This document shows positions 39,503-48,186 of a DNA stretch of 64,000 bases, one piece after another. The notes under the pieces were generated by a model that was not told the DNA's origin, ran no database searches, and saw nothing but the letters and a program-made list of their open reading frames with translations. Source of the DNA: Asticcacaulis machinosus. GTDB taxonomy: Bacteria; Pseudomonadota; Alphaproteobacteria; Caulobacterales; Caulobacteraceae. The stretch is from the NCBI RefSeq assembly GCF_028550435.1, contig NZ_JAQQKV010000001.1:1302001-1366000 (forward strand). The letters run 5' to 3'. The first letter of the stretch is position 1. Every line of letters starts with the position of its first letter. Made by a program: the position numbers and the translations under genes.

Positions 39503-40324
39503 CTAAACCTCTGGCAAGGTCGGCTTAAGGCGTCCGCCGAAACGGATCGGCTCAATACGAAGAGCCAGACCGGTTTTATCGTCGGTTTCGACAAACACCC
39601 CGCATACGGTCGCGGGGCCTGACGCCGGGCGATAGCGGTCGCGGGAAATCCGGGTCGTAAAGCGGCGCAGAGGTTCTTCCTTATCATTGCCGATCACGCT
39701 GTCATAGTCAGCACAAGCTCCGGCATCGGTCTGATAGGCCGTCCCACCGGGCAGAATCTGGGCATCGGCGGTCGGAACATGGGTATGGGTGCCGACCACC
39801 AGTGAGGCGCGGCCATCGCAGAAATGGCCCATCGCCATTTTCTCTGAGGTCGCTTCACAGTGCATGTCGATAACAATCGCATCGGCGGCCACGCCCAGCG
39901 GACAGGCCTCCAGTTCCTTGTCGGCGCTGGCGAACGGGTCGTCCATCGACGCCATGTGAACGAGGCCCAGCAGATTGACCACCAGAATAGATTTACCGCT
40001 TTCGGTCTGAAACAGATTGGCCCCTCGCCCCGGCGCATCGGCCAGACGCGGATAGTTATTGGGTCGGATCAGGCGCGGCTCACGCACAATATAGGTCAAG
40101 GCTTCTTTCTGATCCCAGCTATGGTTGCCCAGCGTCAGGCAATCAGCACCGGCCTCAAACAGTTCGCGGGCGGTATTTTCGGTAATCCCGAACCCTGACG
40201 CGGCGTTTTCGGCATTGACGATGACGAATTCCAGCCCCAGCTTTTTGCGGATCATCGGCAGATGTTGCGTCAGGCCATCCCGGCCAGATTTACCAACGAC
40301 ATCTCCGAAAAACGCAAAGCGCAT
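39503..40324 (-). CDS. ymdB: YmdB-type metallophosphoesterase (TIGR00282)
   Basis: A 273-residue calcineurin-fold phosphoesterase, relatives of which hydrolyse 2',3'-cyclic nucleotides. Metal ligands are visible in FFGDVVG, NAENAASGFG, TLGNHSWDQ, DMHCEATSEK and VVGTHTHVPTAD. It starts 10 bp after the stop of the cyclo-ligase gene and is probably co-transcribed with it. Confidence 0.94.
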   Translation of the reverse strand: MRFAFFGDVVGKSGRDGLTQHLPMIRKKLGLEFVIVNAENAASGFGITENTARELFEAGADCLTLGNHSWDQKEALTYIVREPRLIRPNNYPRLADAPGRGANLFQTESGKSILVVNLLGLVHMASMDDPFASADKELEACPLGVAADAIVIDMHCEATSEKMAMGHFCDGRASLVVGTHTHVPTADAQILPGGTAYQTDAGACADYDSVIGNDKEEPLRRFTTRISRDRYRPASGPATVCGVFVETDDKTGLALRIEPIRFGGRLKPTLPEV

Positions 40325-40334
40325 AGTTTAACTT

Positions 40335-40895
40335 TCAGACGCTGATCATGCCGTTTTCCGTCAGGATGAGATCAAGGCACTGATCATGGGGTTCAAGGGG
40401 AACTTCGTCGAGCTCCTGCCCCGCAAAGCCAATGCCCCACGCTTTAATCTCTTTTTGCGATTTAAGAAAGTCCAAAGCGCGATCATAAAACCCGCCACCA
40501 TAACCCAGCCGCCCGCCCTTACGGTCAAAGGCCAGAAGCGGCACCAGCACGACATCGGGCAGGATCATGGGCTTATCGGCGTCGGGCTGGCTGATGCCGT
40601 AAGGGCCGAGTTCCAGATGATCCCCCAACTCGAAGCGGCGAAAGGCCATGATAAAGCCCCCGCCATCTGCCGGTATCAGGCACGGCAAAGCCAGCGCGCA
40701 GCCTTGCTCCGATAGTTTTTGCATAAATGGCAGGGGAGATAATTCGGACTGAATGGGCCAGTAACCGGCCACGACCCCCGCCGCATCGATATCAGCCATA
40801 TGGGTCAGCCGATCACCTGCAGTCGGATCGGCCTGAGCCAGCCCCGCCCGATGGGCTTTCATTTCCGCACGCAACAGGGATTTATCTATCATCAT
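40335..40895 (-). CDS. ygfA: 5-formyltetrahydrofolate cyclo-ligase
   Basis: Converts 5-formyl-THF to 5,10-methenyl-THF with ATP. The 186-residue protein has the family's [15 protein letters not shown] start, [30 protein letters not shown] (ATP/substrate loop) and WGIGFAGQE (motifs read separately). The ATG at 40895 is set by GGAG at 40905-40908, 9 nt upstream. That GGAG is the loop of an 11-bp hairpin whose stem contains the start codon. A probable 6S RNA lies upstream on the same strand, the arrangement known from E. coli ssrS-ygfA. Confidence 0.94.
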   Translation of the reverse strand: [186 protein letters not shown]

Positions 40896-40919
40896 GCGCG
40901 CGTGCTCCACGCACGCATG
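40893..40919 (-). promoter_or_regulatory. Start-codon hairpin of ygfA with Shine-Dalgarno in the loop
   Basis: Minus strand: CATGCGTGCGT, loop GGAGC, ACGCGCGCATG; 11 pairs, one of them G-U. The loop is the Shine-Dalgarno and the distal arm ends in the ATG. Confidence 0.6.
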
Positions 40920-40981
40920 GTTCTAAAAAGTGAAAAATTTTCGCAGAGCCGCCTCAAGAAAATTTTTCTCCTTATTGATTA

Positions 40982-41024
40982 CATTGAAAAGTATTTGAGG
41001 CGTAAGCCTCATAACTTTTCAATG
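40982..41024 (-). repeat. Long hairpin between the 6S candidate and ygfA
   Basis: CATTGAAAAGT (40982-40992) pairs perfectly with ACTTTTCAATG (41014-41024), and TGAGGC/GCCTCA pairs inside. It has no T-tract, so processing or protection of the transcript fits better than termination. Confidence 0.5.
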
Positions 41025-41035
41025 AGGTATTCTGT

Positions 41036-41205
41036 GGCGGCGCCGCGAGATCCGTTGCGAAGCGTTTAAATCCACTCAGACCTGACAAGTCAGGTGGGAG
41101 CCATGTGATAGAGACCACGGTCTCAGTCAGGGACAGCCCCCGTTCTAAGAGATTAAGGTCAGAAGGATTAGGTGATCGCTGACGTGAACCGCAGCAAGAC
41201 CCGCC
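41036..41205 (-). ncRNA. ssrS: Probable 6S RNA
   Basis: 6S RNA mimics an open promoter and sequesters sigma-70 RNA polymerase. Support: (1) position on the same strand directly upstream of ygfA, as in E. coli and many proteobacteria; (2) zapA, the other classic neighbour, lies about 2.7 kb away with only the GH3 gene between; (3) about 170 nt with a closing stem (GGCGG/CCGCC and GCTGCG/CGCGGC) and internal hairpins GAGACC/GGTCTC and ACCTGAC/GTCAGGT. The exact ends are estimates and no covariance model was run. Confidence 0.65.
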
Positions 41206-41271
41206 ACCGATCAATGTAAGGCCTTGGGCTCACATCGGCAAGAGTGCGGATTTTTATATTTTATGTCCCGG

Positions 41272-41288
41272 AATGGTAGCGATAACGT
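41272..41288. promoter_or_regulatory. LacI-type operator candidate before the GH3 gene
   Basis: ATGGTAGCGATAACGT is an imperfect dyad with central CG, the style of LacI/GalR operators, about 160 bp before the beta-glucosidase start. Five of eight positions are symmetric. Confidence 0.3.
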
Positions 41289-41449
41289 CCGGTCGGGGAC
41301 ACTGCTGATATGGCGCAAGTCAGCAAAAAAGACATCGATGTCATAAATTATGACTTCACAGACACGAAATCCCGTTTTATGACTCTCCCCAACCAAAATT
41401 ATAATGCCGATACTGATCAACCTGACGATCTACAAGGGACACGAAACAC

Positions 41450-43738
41450 ATGCGGATTTCCATTAAACTGGCCTTGCTGGCCTCAGCGGCGACCTTAAGC
41501 CTCAGCTTCCCCGGCTATGCGCAGGCCCAAGCCCCCGCCGCATTGGCCGAACCGGCGCAAAAACCGTGGCTGAACGCAAACCAAAGCGCTGACGCCCGCG
41601 TTGAGCAAATTCTGAAAGAAATGACTCAGGCTGAAAAGCTCACACTGGTGTTCGGGCATTTCGCATCCGACGGCGCATGGATGAACGTGCGCGGCGACAT
41701 CAATGGCCTGAACTGGACGCAGCCCAAGGACAGCCGTCACCAATCCGCCGGTTTTGTGTACGGCGTGCCGCGCCTTGGCATTCCCCATCAGTGGCAAACC
41801 GATGCCGGTGTTGGCGTGGCGTCCCAACGCGGGCCAACCCCCCGCCTGCGTACCGCCCTGCCGTCAGGTATGCTGACCGCCGCGACCTGGGACCGCGATC
41901 TGGCCTTTAAGGGCGGAGCCATGATCGGTAAGGAAGCGCGCCAGTCGGGCTTCAACGTCCAACTGGCCGGCGGCGTCAATCTGGTGCGTGAACCGCGCAA
42001 CGGCCGTAATTTCGAATATGGCGGCGAAGATCCGCTGCTGGCCGGGATCATTGTGGGTGAGCAGATCCGCGGCATTCAGTCGAATAACATCATCTCAACC
42101 GTCAAACACTATTCCGCCAATGCGCAGGAAACCAACCGCTTTACCCTGTCGGCCAATATGTCCGATAAGGCCGCGCGCGAATCCGACCTTTTGGCATTTC
42201 AGTTTGCGATTGAGGTCGGCAATCCGGCCTCGGTCATGTGCGCCTATAACCGCTATAACGGCGTCTATGCCTGCGAACACCCGTACCTTTTGACCGAAGT
42301 CTTGAAAACCGATTGGGGCTATAAGGGCTATGTCATGTCGGACTGGGGCGCTACCCATTCGACCATCCCGGCGGCCAATGCCGGCCTTGATCAGCAGTCA
42401 GGCTATCCGTTTGATAAATCAAACTATTTCGCGGGCCCGCTCAAAGAAGCCGTCGATAATGGCTTTGTAAAGCCTGAGCGTCTGGATGACATGGCGCGGC
42501 GCATCCTGTGGGGCATGGTCTCGACCGGCCTGTTCGATAAGCCGATCGATCAGACCAAGGTGGCCGACGCCAATATCGACTTCGCCGCAAATGCCAAGGT
42601 CACTCAGGCCGATGCCGAAGGCGGGATCGTCCTGCTGAAAAATGAGCGCAACCTGCTGCCGATTGCCGCCACCGCCAAAAAGGTCGTGGTCATCGGCGGC
42701 CATGCTGATAAGGGCGTCCTGTCAGGTGGCGGATCGTCGCAAGTGTACGGCCTCGGCGGCAATGCCGTGCCCGATACCTCAAAATACGCCAATGAGTTCC
42801 CCGGCCCGATCACCTATTATCCCGACGCCCCTGTGGCCGGGATCAAGGCCCGCACAAAAGCCGAAGTCGTCTACCATGACGGTAAGGACATCAAGGCCGC
42901 CGCCAAGGCCGCGCGTGGTGCTGATGTGGTCATCGTCTTCGGCTCCCAATGGACGGGGGAATCCTTCGATGCTGAGCTAAAGCTGGATCACGGTGGCGAC
43001 GCCCTAATTGATGCGGTTGCCCGCGCCAACAAAAAAACTGTGGTCGTGCTGCAAACCGGCGGGCCGGTGTTCATGCCGTGGCTATCGAAAGTCGGCGCGG
43101 TCGTTGAAGCCTGGTATCCGGGCTCCAGCGGCGGCACCGCCCTTGCCCGTGTTCTGACCGGCGAAATCTCACCGTCGGGCCGTTTGCCGGTGACCTTCCC
43201 GGCGTCACTGAGCCAGTTGCCCCGCCCCAAGCTGGATGGTGATAATTCAAAGCCAGATCTGCGTCCCGATGTGAATTATGACATCGAAGGCGCAGCCATT
43301 GGCTATAAGTGGTTTGACCTTAAGGGCCATAAGCCTTTGTTCGCCTTTGGGCATGGCCTGAGCTATTCGACCTTTGCCTATTCTGATTTGAAGGCCACGG
43401 ACGCTAACGGCAAGTTGACCGTATCGTTTACCGTCACCAATACCGGTAAGGCCGAGGCCGCCGATGTGCCGCAGGTCTATGTCTCGCCGGTGGCGGGCGG
43501 CTGGGAAGCCCCCAAACGGCTCGGAGGCTGGGATAAGGTCAACCTGACACCAGGCTCGTCCAAAACCCTGACCGTCACCGTCGATCCGCGCTTGTTGGGG
43601 GCATATGACACACCGTCAAAGACCTGGAAAATCGCCGCAGGGGATTACAAGGTCTCACTGGCGAAATCCGCGGTAGATACCGGTCAATCGGTCACCATCG
43701 CCTTGCCGGAGCGGACGCTGAACGTACAGGGGAAGTAA
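41450..43738 (+). CDS. GH3 family beta-glucosidase, exported
   Basis: A 762-residue glycoside hydrolase family 3 enzyme of the BglX type. Signal peptide to about residue 26 (GYAQAQ). The (beta/alpha)8 domain has KHYSANAQE and the nucleophile Asp298 in GYVMSDWGATHS; the second domain has VVVIGGHADKGVLSGGGSS; a fibronectin-III-like domain ends the protein (VSFTVTNTGKAEAADVPQVYVSP). It would cleave beta-linked glucosides or related oligosaccharides in the periplasm. It lies between zapA and the ssrS-ygfA pair that are usually adjacent, so it looks inserted there. A hairpin cluster and terminator follow. Confidence 0.96.
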   Translation: MRISIKLALLASAATLSLSFPGYAQAQAPAALAEPAQKPWLNANQSADARVEQILKEMTQAEKLTLVFGHFASDGAWMNVRGDINGLNWTQPKDSRHQSAGFVYGVPRLGIPHQWQTDAGVGVASQRGPTPRLRTALPSGMLTAATWDRDLAFKGGAMIGKEARQSGFNVQLAGGVNLVREPRNGRNFEYGGEDPLLAGIIVGEQIRGIQSNNIISTVKHYSANAQETNRFTLSANMSDKAARESDLLAFQFAIEVGNPASVMCAYNRYNGVYACEHPYLLTEVLKTDWGYKGYVMSDWGATHSTIPAANAGLDQQSGYPFDKSNYFAGPLKEAVDNGFVKPERLDDMARRILWGMVSTGLFDKPIDQTKVADANIDFAANAKVTQADAEGGIVLLKNERNLLPIAATAKKVVVIGGHADKGVLSGGGSSQVYGLGGNAVPDTSKYANEFPGPITYYPDAPVAGIKARTKAEVVYHDGKDIKAAAKAARGADVVIVFGSQWTGESFDAELKLDHGGDALIDAVARANKKTVVVLQTGGPVFMPWLSKVGAVVEAWYPGSSGGTALARVLTGEISPSGRLPVTFPASLSQLPRPKLDGDNSKPDLRPDVNYDIEGAAIGYKWFDLKGHKPLFAFGHGLSYSTFAYSDLKATDANGKLTVSFTVTNTGKAEAADVPQVYVSPVAGGWEAPKRLGGWDKVNLTPGSSKTLTVTVDPRLLGAYDTPSKTWKIAAGDYKVSLAKSAVDTGQSVTIALPERTLNVQGK

Positions 43739-43744
43739 AAAGAG

Positions 43745-43879
43745 AACTCCCCCTGATGCAGGGGGAGCTTGAAATGAAGTTTAACTTCGTTTCAAGAGGG
43801 GGTTACCTTGGTTCCGTTTACCCCTTCTGAGATCAACCCATATGGGCTGATCTCAGCTCCCCCTCCAAGAGGGGGAGTT
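43745..43879. repeat. Palindromic intergenic element (copy 1)
   Basis: Begins AACTCCCCCTGATGCAGGGG and ends with the inverse form (AGAGGGGGAGTT). Inside are the hairpins TTGAAATGAAG/CTTCGTTTCAA and CTGAGATCA/TGATCTCAG around CCATATGG. Related to the elements at 53645 and 54186. Confidence 0.65.
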
Positions 43880-43883
43880 TTTT
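43857..43883 (+). terminator. Terminator of the GH3 gene
   Basis: CTCCCCCTC, loop CAA, GAGGGGGAG, then six T. It is built from the right end of the palindromic element and abuts the zapA stop codon on the other strand. Confidence 0.8.
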
Positions 43884-44215
43884 CAAGCCTTATCCGCCAC
43901 CAGCTTTTCAAGACGTTCGGCGGCGTCGGTAATGGCAAAGGCGGCGCGGCGTTCCATTTCATGGGCACCGGCCGACATACGCGCGGTGGCGGATTGCTGC
44001 TCTTCCAACTGGACTTTCAGATCCTGCATCTCATCGATCATCAGCAAGGCCGCCATCAGGAACAGGCGCACCTCCCCGATCGAGCCGACATCGCCCACGA
44101 CCATTTCGACATGTTCATCAAACAGGCGGGCCAGTTCCTGCACGCGGCCTTCCTGACCGTCAGCGCAGCCTACCGTATAGGGCTTATTGTTGACGCGAAC
44201 CGTGACCTCAGCCAT
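43883..44215 (-). CDS. zapA: Cell division protein ZapA
   Basis: A 110-residue FtsZ-bundling factor. N-terminal domain VTVRVNNKPYTVGCADGQE, the RVQELARLFDEHVE helix and EVRLFLMAALLMIDEM, then a coiled coil (DLKVQLEEQQ). The start overlaps the stop of the preceding gene by one base (TGATG), so translation is coupled. Confidence 0.95.
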   Translation of the reverse strand: MAEVTVRVNNKPYTVGCADGQEGRVQELARLFDEHVEMVVGDVGSIGEVRLFLMAALLMIDEMQDLKVQLEEQQSATARMSAGAHEMERRAAFAITDAAERLEKLVADKA

Positions 44216-44514
44216 CAGGCAGCCTCCCCATTATCTTTCAGAATTTTACGGATTGACTCCGCCGCCTCACCCAGCGCCTCGAACGCGCCATTGGCGGCAT
44301 CGGTCACCGCCTTTTCACGCGCCTTGGTCTCCTCCAGCTCTTTCGAGAGCATAGCATCCGGCAAAACACCATCCGCCGGAAAGGACACATCACCGTGTTG
44401 CAGCATACTCAGACGGTGCTCTACCGCCAGCAGGGCCTTATCCAGCCGCTCAACCGCACCCGTTAACACCGAACCGGGCTGCCCCGCCTGTGGGGGGGTA
44501 AGAGGAGTATCCAT
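44215..44514 (-). CDS. Small coiled-coil protein (DUF4164-like), zapA partner
   Basis: A 99-residue helical protein: AVERLDKALLAVEHRLSML and KELEETKAREKAVTDAANG suggest two coiled-coil segments, as in the DUF4164 proteins that precede zapA in alphaproteobacteria. The ATG at 44514 (MDTPLTPPQ) is preferred; the frame to 44562 adds unconserved residues. A role in division with ZapA is inferred from the coupled genes. Confidence 0.75.
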   Translation of the reverse strand: MDTPLTPPQAGQPGSVLTGAVERLDKALLAVEHRLSMLQHGDVSFPADGVLPDAMLSKELEETKAREKAVTDAANGAFEALGEAAESIRKILKDNGEAA

Positions 44515-44772
44515 TACCTGAGCTCTCTTCTGAACTTTAGGGCCATATGCCTCTGAAAACACTTTACATAACCGATAATGACCTAAAGAGTCTAAACGAA
44601 AAGACGTATTTTTTCAAAAGAAGCTATACCCATCCCTGCCCGCATGGGTTAAAGGCAGCGGCAAATTCATTAATCCGCTTGCGGATTCACGTCATTTATA
44701 GTCACGCGCATCTTGTCCCAAAACCGCTTAACACTTTTGGGGATGCGCTTTTAACCCCGCCGAGACCCGCCC

Positions 44773-46770
44773 ATGTCTTCAGATATTCTCAGTTCCCTGA
44801 CCGCCAAGCCTTCACCGACCGTCATGGCTGATGCCGTGCGCGTCCTGTCGATGGAAGCGGTACACCGCGCCAAGTCAGGCCACCAGGGCATGCCAATGGG
44901 CATGGCCGATGTGGCAACCGTCCTGTGGACGAAGTTTCTGAAGTACGACCCGAAAAACCCCGACTGGGCGGATCGCGACCGCTTCGTGCTGTCGGCCGGT
45001 CATGGCTCGATGCTGATCTATTCGCTGCTGCACCTGACCGGCTTTAAGTCGGTATCGATGGACGATATCAAAAACTTCCGTCAGTGGGGCTCAGCCACCC
45101 CCGGCCATCCGGAATATGGCCACACAGCCGGGATCGAGACCACCACTGGCCCGCTGGGTCAGGGTCTGGCGACCGCCGTCGGTCTGGCTATGGCCGAGCG
45201 TCATCTGAATGCGCGCTTTGGCGACGATCTGGTCGATCATAAAACATGGGTCATCGCCGGTGACGGCTGCCTGATGGAAGGGGTGTCGCACGAAGCGATT
45301 TCGCTGGCCGGCCGTCTGAAGCTCAATAAGCTGATCGTCCTGTGGGACGATAACAATGTCACCATCGACGGCGTGGCCACCATTGCCGAAACCGGCGATC
45401 AACTGGCCCGTTTCAAGGCCGCTGGCTGGGCCGTTAAGGCCGTTGACGGTCATGATCATGGTAAAATCGCCGCCGCCCTGCGCTGGGCCACCCAGCAATC
45501 AAAGCCCGTCATGATCGCCTGTAAGACCAAGATTTCCAAGGGCGCTGGTCCCAAGGAAGGCGATCCGCATTCCCACGGCTATACGCTGTTTGATTCCGAC
45601 ATTGAACTGGCACGCAAGGCGATGGGCTGGGAGGCCGAGTCCTTCACCGTACCGGCACCGATTAAAAAGGCCTGGGAAGCCGCCGCCCGTAAGGCAGCCA
45701 AGCCGCGCAAGGACTGGGAAGCCGCTTTGAAAGTCAGCAGCCACGCGGCCGATTTCAAACGCGCCATGACCGGCGAACTGCCCGCCAAAGCATTTGAGGC
45801 GCTGGATGCCCATATTGCTCAGGCGCTGGAAATCAAGCCCGCCGATGCGACCCGCTCGGCGTCGGGTGCCGCACTGGCGCAACTGGTGCCACATATTGAT
45901 GACATGGTCGGCGGGTCTGCCGATCTGACCGGATCGAACAACACCTTCGTCAAGGGCATGACGGCTTACGACACCGACAATTACGGTGGACGTTACGTCC
46001 ACTACGGCGTGCGTGAATTCGGCATGTCGGCAGCCATGAACGGCATGGCACTGCACGGCGGCGTCATCCCCTACTCCGGCACCTTCTTTGTGTTCTCGGA
46101 CTATAGCCGTCCGGCGATCCGTCTGGGCGCTCTGATGGGCATCCGCACGATTAACGTGCTAACCCACGATTCGATTGGCGTTGGCGAAGACGGCCCGACC
46201 CACCAGCCGGTTGAGCACCTGGCGTCGTTCCGCGCCATGCCAAACCTTTTGGTGTTCCGTCCGGCCGATCAGGTCGAAGCCGCCGAATGCTGGAAAGCCG
46301 CCCTGAAATCAACCACAACCCCGTCCCTGATGGTGCTGTCGCGTCAAAAGGTGCCCGCCGCCCGCGAAACCGGCGACAACCTGTCGGCCAAGGGCGCTTA
46401 TGAAATCCGCAGCGCGTCGTCCGAGGCCAAGGTGTCGATCTTTGCGTCCGGCACCGAAGTCTCGGTCGCCATCGCCGCCCAGAAAGAGCTTGAAGCCCAA
46501 GGCGTTGCGACCCGCGTCGTCTCGACCCCGTGCTGGGAACTGTTCGATGCGCAGGATGAGGCCTACAAAGCCTCAGTTATCGGCTCCACACCGGTCAATG
46601 TAGCGGTCGAAGCGGCTGTCTCGCTCGGCTGGGAAAAGTTTATCGGTCAGGACGGTATCTTTGTTGGCATGACTTCATTTGGGGCGTCTGCGCCGCAAGA
46701 CGTGCTCTATAAACAATTCGGTATCACCAAAGAGGTTGTGGTCGAAAAAGCTTTGGCAGCCCTTAAGTAA
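44773..46770 (+). CDS. tkt: Transketolase
   Basis: Thiamine-diphosphate enzyme of the pentose phosphate pathway; 665 residues. Conserved stretches: MEAVHRAKSGHQGMPMGMAD, FVLSAGHGSMLIYSLLHL, GHPEYGHTAGIETTTGPLGQG, the TPP/Mg site GDGCLMEGVSHEA, and DSIGVGEDGPTHQPVEHLAS (motifs read separately). Strong terminator downstream. First of a same-strand run with gap, pgk and fba. Confidence 0.98.
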   Translation: MSSDILSSLTAKPSPTVMADAVRVLSMEAVHRAKSGHQGMPMGMADVATVLWTKFLKYDPKNPDWADRDRFVLSAGHGSMLIYSLLHLTGFKSVSMDDIKNFRQWGSATPGHPEYGHTAGIETTTGPLGQGLATAVGLAMAERHLNARFGDDLVDHKTWVIAGDGCLMEGVSHEAISLAGRLKLNKLIVLWDDNNVTIDGVATIAETGDQLARFKAAGWAVKAVDGHDHGKIAAALRWATQQSKPVMIACKTKISKGAGPKEGDPHSHGYTLFDSDIELARKAMGWEAESFTVPAPIKKAWEAAARKAAKPRKDWEAALKVSSHAADFKRAMTGELPAKAFEALDAHIAQALEIKPADATRSASGAALAQLVPHIDDMVGGSADLTGSNNTFVKGMTAYDTDNYGGRYVHYGVREFGMSAAMNGMALHGGVIPYSGTFFVFSDYSRPAIRLGALMGIRTINVLTHDSIGVGEDGPTHQPVEHLASFRAMPNLLVFRPADQVEAAECWKAALKSTTTPSLMVLSRQKVPAARETGDNLSAKGAYEIRSASSEAKVSIFASGTEVSVAIAAQKELEAQGVATRVVSTPCWELFDAQDEAYKASVIGSTPVNVAVEAAVSLGWEKFIGQDGIFVGMTSFGASAPQDVLYKQFGITKEVVVEKALAALK

Positions 46771-46787
46771 TATTGAATTTTCTAAAT

Positions 46788-46827
46788 AAAAAAGCGCGTC
46801 CGGTATCGGCCTGGCGCGCTTTTTTTG
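46788..46827. terminator. Terminator of tkt
   Basis: A-run, GCGCG-containing stem (AAGCGCG...CGCGCTT), seven T. Confidence 0.85.
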
Positions 46828-47048
46828 TGGCCGATAATAAATATTCAAAAAAAATCCACATGGCTTATTAATTTGACCTTATGGATTTAAGGCTATAGAA
46901 CGGACTTTCGATCTATTCTTGTCTGCTAATTTGTTTTTGCGGTTTACTAAAACCGTATCGGCGAACTTCCATTCAATTATCGAAACGAGCGAGGCACGAC
47001 GCAATTTTGCGGATGTGCGTATACACACTGTCATTGAAAGGGTTCGTC

Positions 47049-47258
47049 ATGAGCACAGGCACAGTAAAATGGTTCAACGCCACCAAGGGTTACGGTTTTA
47101 TCGCCCCTGAAGACGGTTCGAACGACATCTTCGTTCACATCTCGGCCGTTGAGCGCGCGGGTTTCCGCAGCCTTAACGAAGGTCAAAAGCTGTCTTACGA
47201 GCTGGCCCGCGATCCTAAGTCCGGCAAGATGTCGGCTGAGAAGCTGGAAAACGCATAA
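47049..47258 (+). CDS. Cold-shock protein, CspA family
   Basis: A 69-residue single cold-shock domain: RNP1 KGYGFI and RNP2 DIFVHIS are intact, and the start is STGTVKWFNATKG. It binds single-stranded nucleic acid. ATG 47049 has GAAAGGG upstream; the longer frame from 47007 is rejected. The leader from about 46860 is AT-rich and long, as in cold-inducible csp genes, but no specific structure was modelled. A terminator follows. Confidence 0.96.
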   Translation: MSTGTVKWFNATKGYGFIAPEDGSNDIFVHISAVERAGFRSLNEGQKLSYELARDPKSGKMSAEKLENA

Positions 47259-47283
47259 GCTTTCAAAAGCTTAGATGTTTCGG

Positions 47284-47316
47284 AAAAGGTCGCATCTTCG
47301 GATGCGGCCTTTTTTA
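47284..47316 (+). terminator. Terminator of the cold-shock gene
   Basis: AAGGTCGCATC, loop TTCG, GATGCGGCCTT, then T-run. Confidence 0.88.
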
Positions 47317-47407
47317 TTGCCATGCCGACAGTTATGTCGCTTGAAAAAATATCGTTTGAAACTATCATTCTGCGCAACAACTCACCCGGATATAAGCGCG
47401 CCACGAT

Positions 47408-48082
47408 ATGACCTTTAGCTTTCGCTCTCTTTTGCCGAAAGATTTATCCCGATCGTCGGCGATCCTGGACGATCAGGGGCTAAAAGCGCAGGCCAAACAC
47501 ACCGTATTTGAAGATATCTATGCGTTCGCCATTGGCTGTTCGTTCATCGCCCTTGGGCTGGTGCTGCTGAAAACCGCAGGCCTTGTCACCGGCGGCGTGG
47601 CCGGGATCGCGCTTTTGGTATCATACCTTGCGCCCTTACCGGTCGGGCTTTTGTTCAACCTGATCAATGTGCCGTTTTTTATATTCGCGCTCCTGAGCAT
47701 GGGCTGGCGCTTTACGGTTAAAACCGTTGCGGTCAATATCGCCATCATGGCTATGGCGGCTTTGTTCCCGCATCTGTTTACACCCGCGCACCTTAATCCG
47801 GTTTTTGCCTCCATTTTTGGCGGCACGATCATCGGCATGGGGATTTTAGCGCTGGCCCGGCATGGTGCAGGCGCGGGCGGCACCGGCGTTCTGTCGCTTT
47901 ACCTGCAAAAAACGCGCGGCATCAATGCGGGTAAAACCCAGTTGGTATGCGATGCCCTGATCATGGCCGCCTCGGTCTTTGTGGTCAGTCCCATGAACCT
48001 GCTCTACTCGGTCATCAGCGCGGCGGCCATGAGCGCCGTCATGATGACCTACCACAAGCCCCAGCGCTATCTGGGACATTAG
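47408..48082 (+). CDS. YitT family membrane protein
   Basis: A 224-residue membrane protein of the YitT/DUF161 family with about five helices: FAIGCSFIALGLVLLKTAGLVTGGVAGIALL is the conserved first pair, then NLINVPFFIFALLSMGWRFTVKT and a glycine-rich GGTIIGMGILALARHGAGAGGTGVLSLYLQ (motifs read in parts). The usual C-terminal DUF2179 domain is absent, as in the short form. Function unknown. A run of 11 C and a hairpin (TCTCCCC/GGGGAGA) follow the stop. Confidence 0.9.
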   Translation: MTFSFRSLLPKDLSRSSAILDDQGLKAQAKHTVFEDIYAFAIGCSFIALGLVLLKTAGLVTGGVAGIALLVSYLAPLPVGLLFNLINVPFFIFALLSMGWRFTVKTVAVNIAIMAMAALFPHLFTPAHLNPVFASIFGGTIIGMGILALARHGAGAGGTGVLSLYLQKTRGINAGKTQLVCDALIMAASVFVVSPMNLLYSVISAAAMSAVMMTYHKPQRYLGH

Positions 48083-48186
48083 GTTCGCCCCTCACCCCCC
48101 CCCCCTCTCCCCGCTTGCGGGGAGAGGGACAACGTGCGATAGCGCGCCCTCAAATAGAAAAGCGATAGGGCAGCTAAATAACTCCT

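Noticed and set aside
41310-41498. 62-codon frame before the GH3 gene
   Set aside because: Overlaps the signal-peptide region of the beta-glucosidase in another frame and lies in its promoter region.
43808-44521. 237-codon plus-strand frame over zapA and its partner
   Set aside because: Antisense to two well-supported genes; starts inside a palindromic repeat.
48091-48130. Functional phase-variable poly-C tract
   Set aside because: The 11-C run lies after the YitT stop in an intergenic hairpin repeat, not in a coding frame or between promoter elements.
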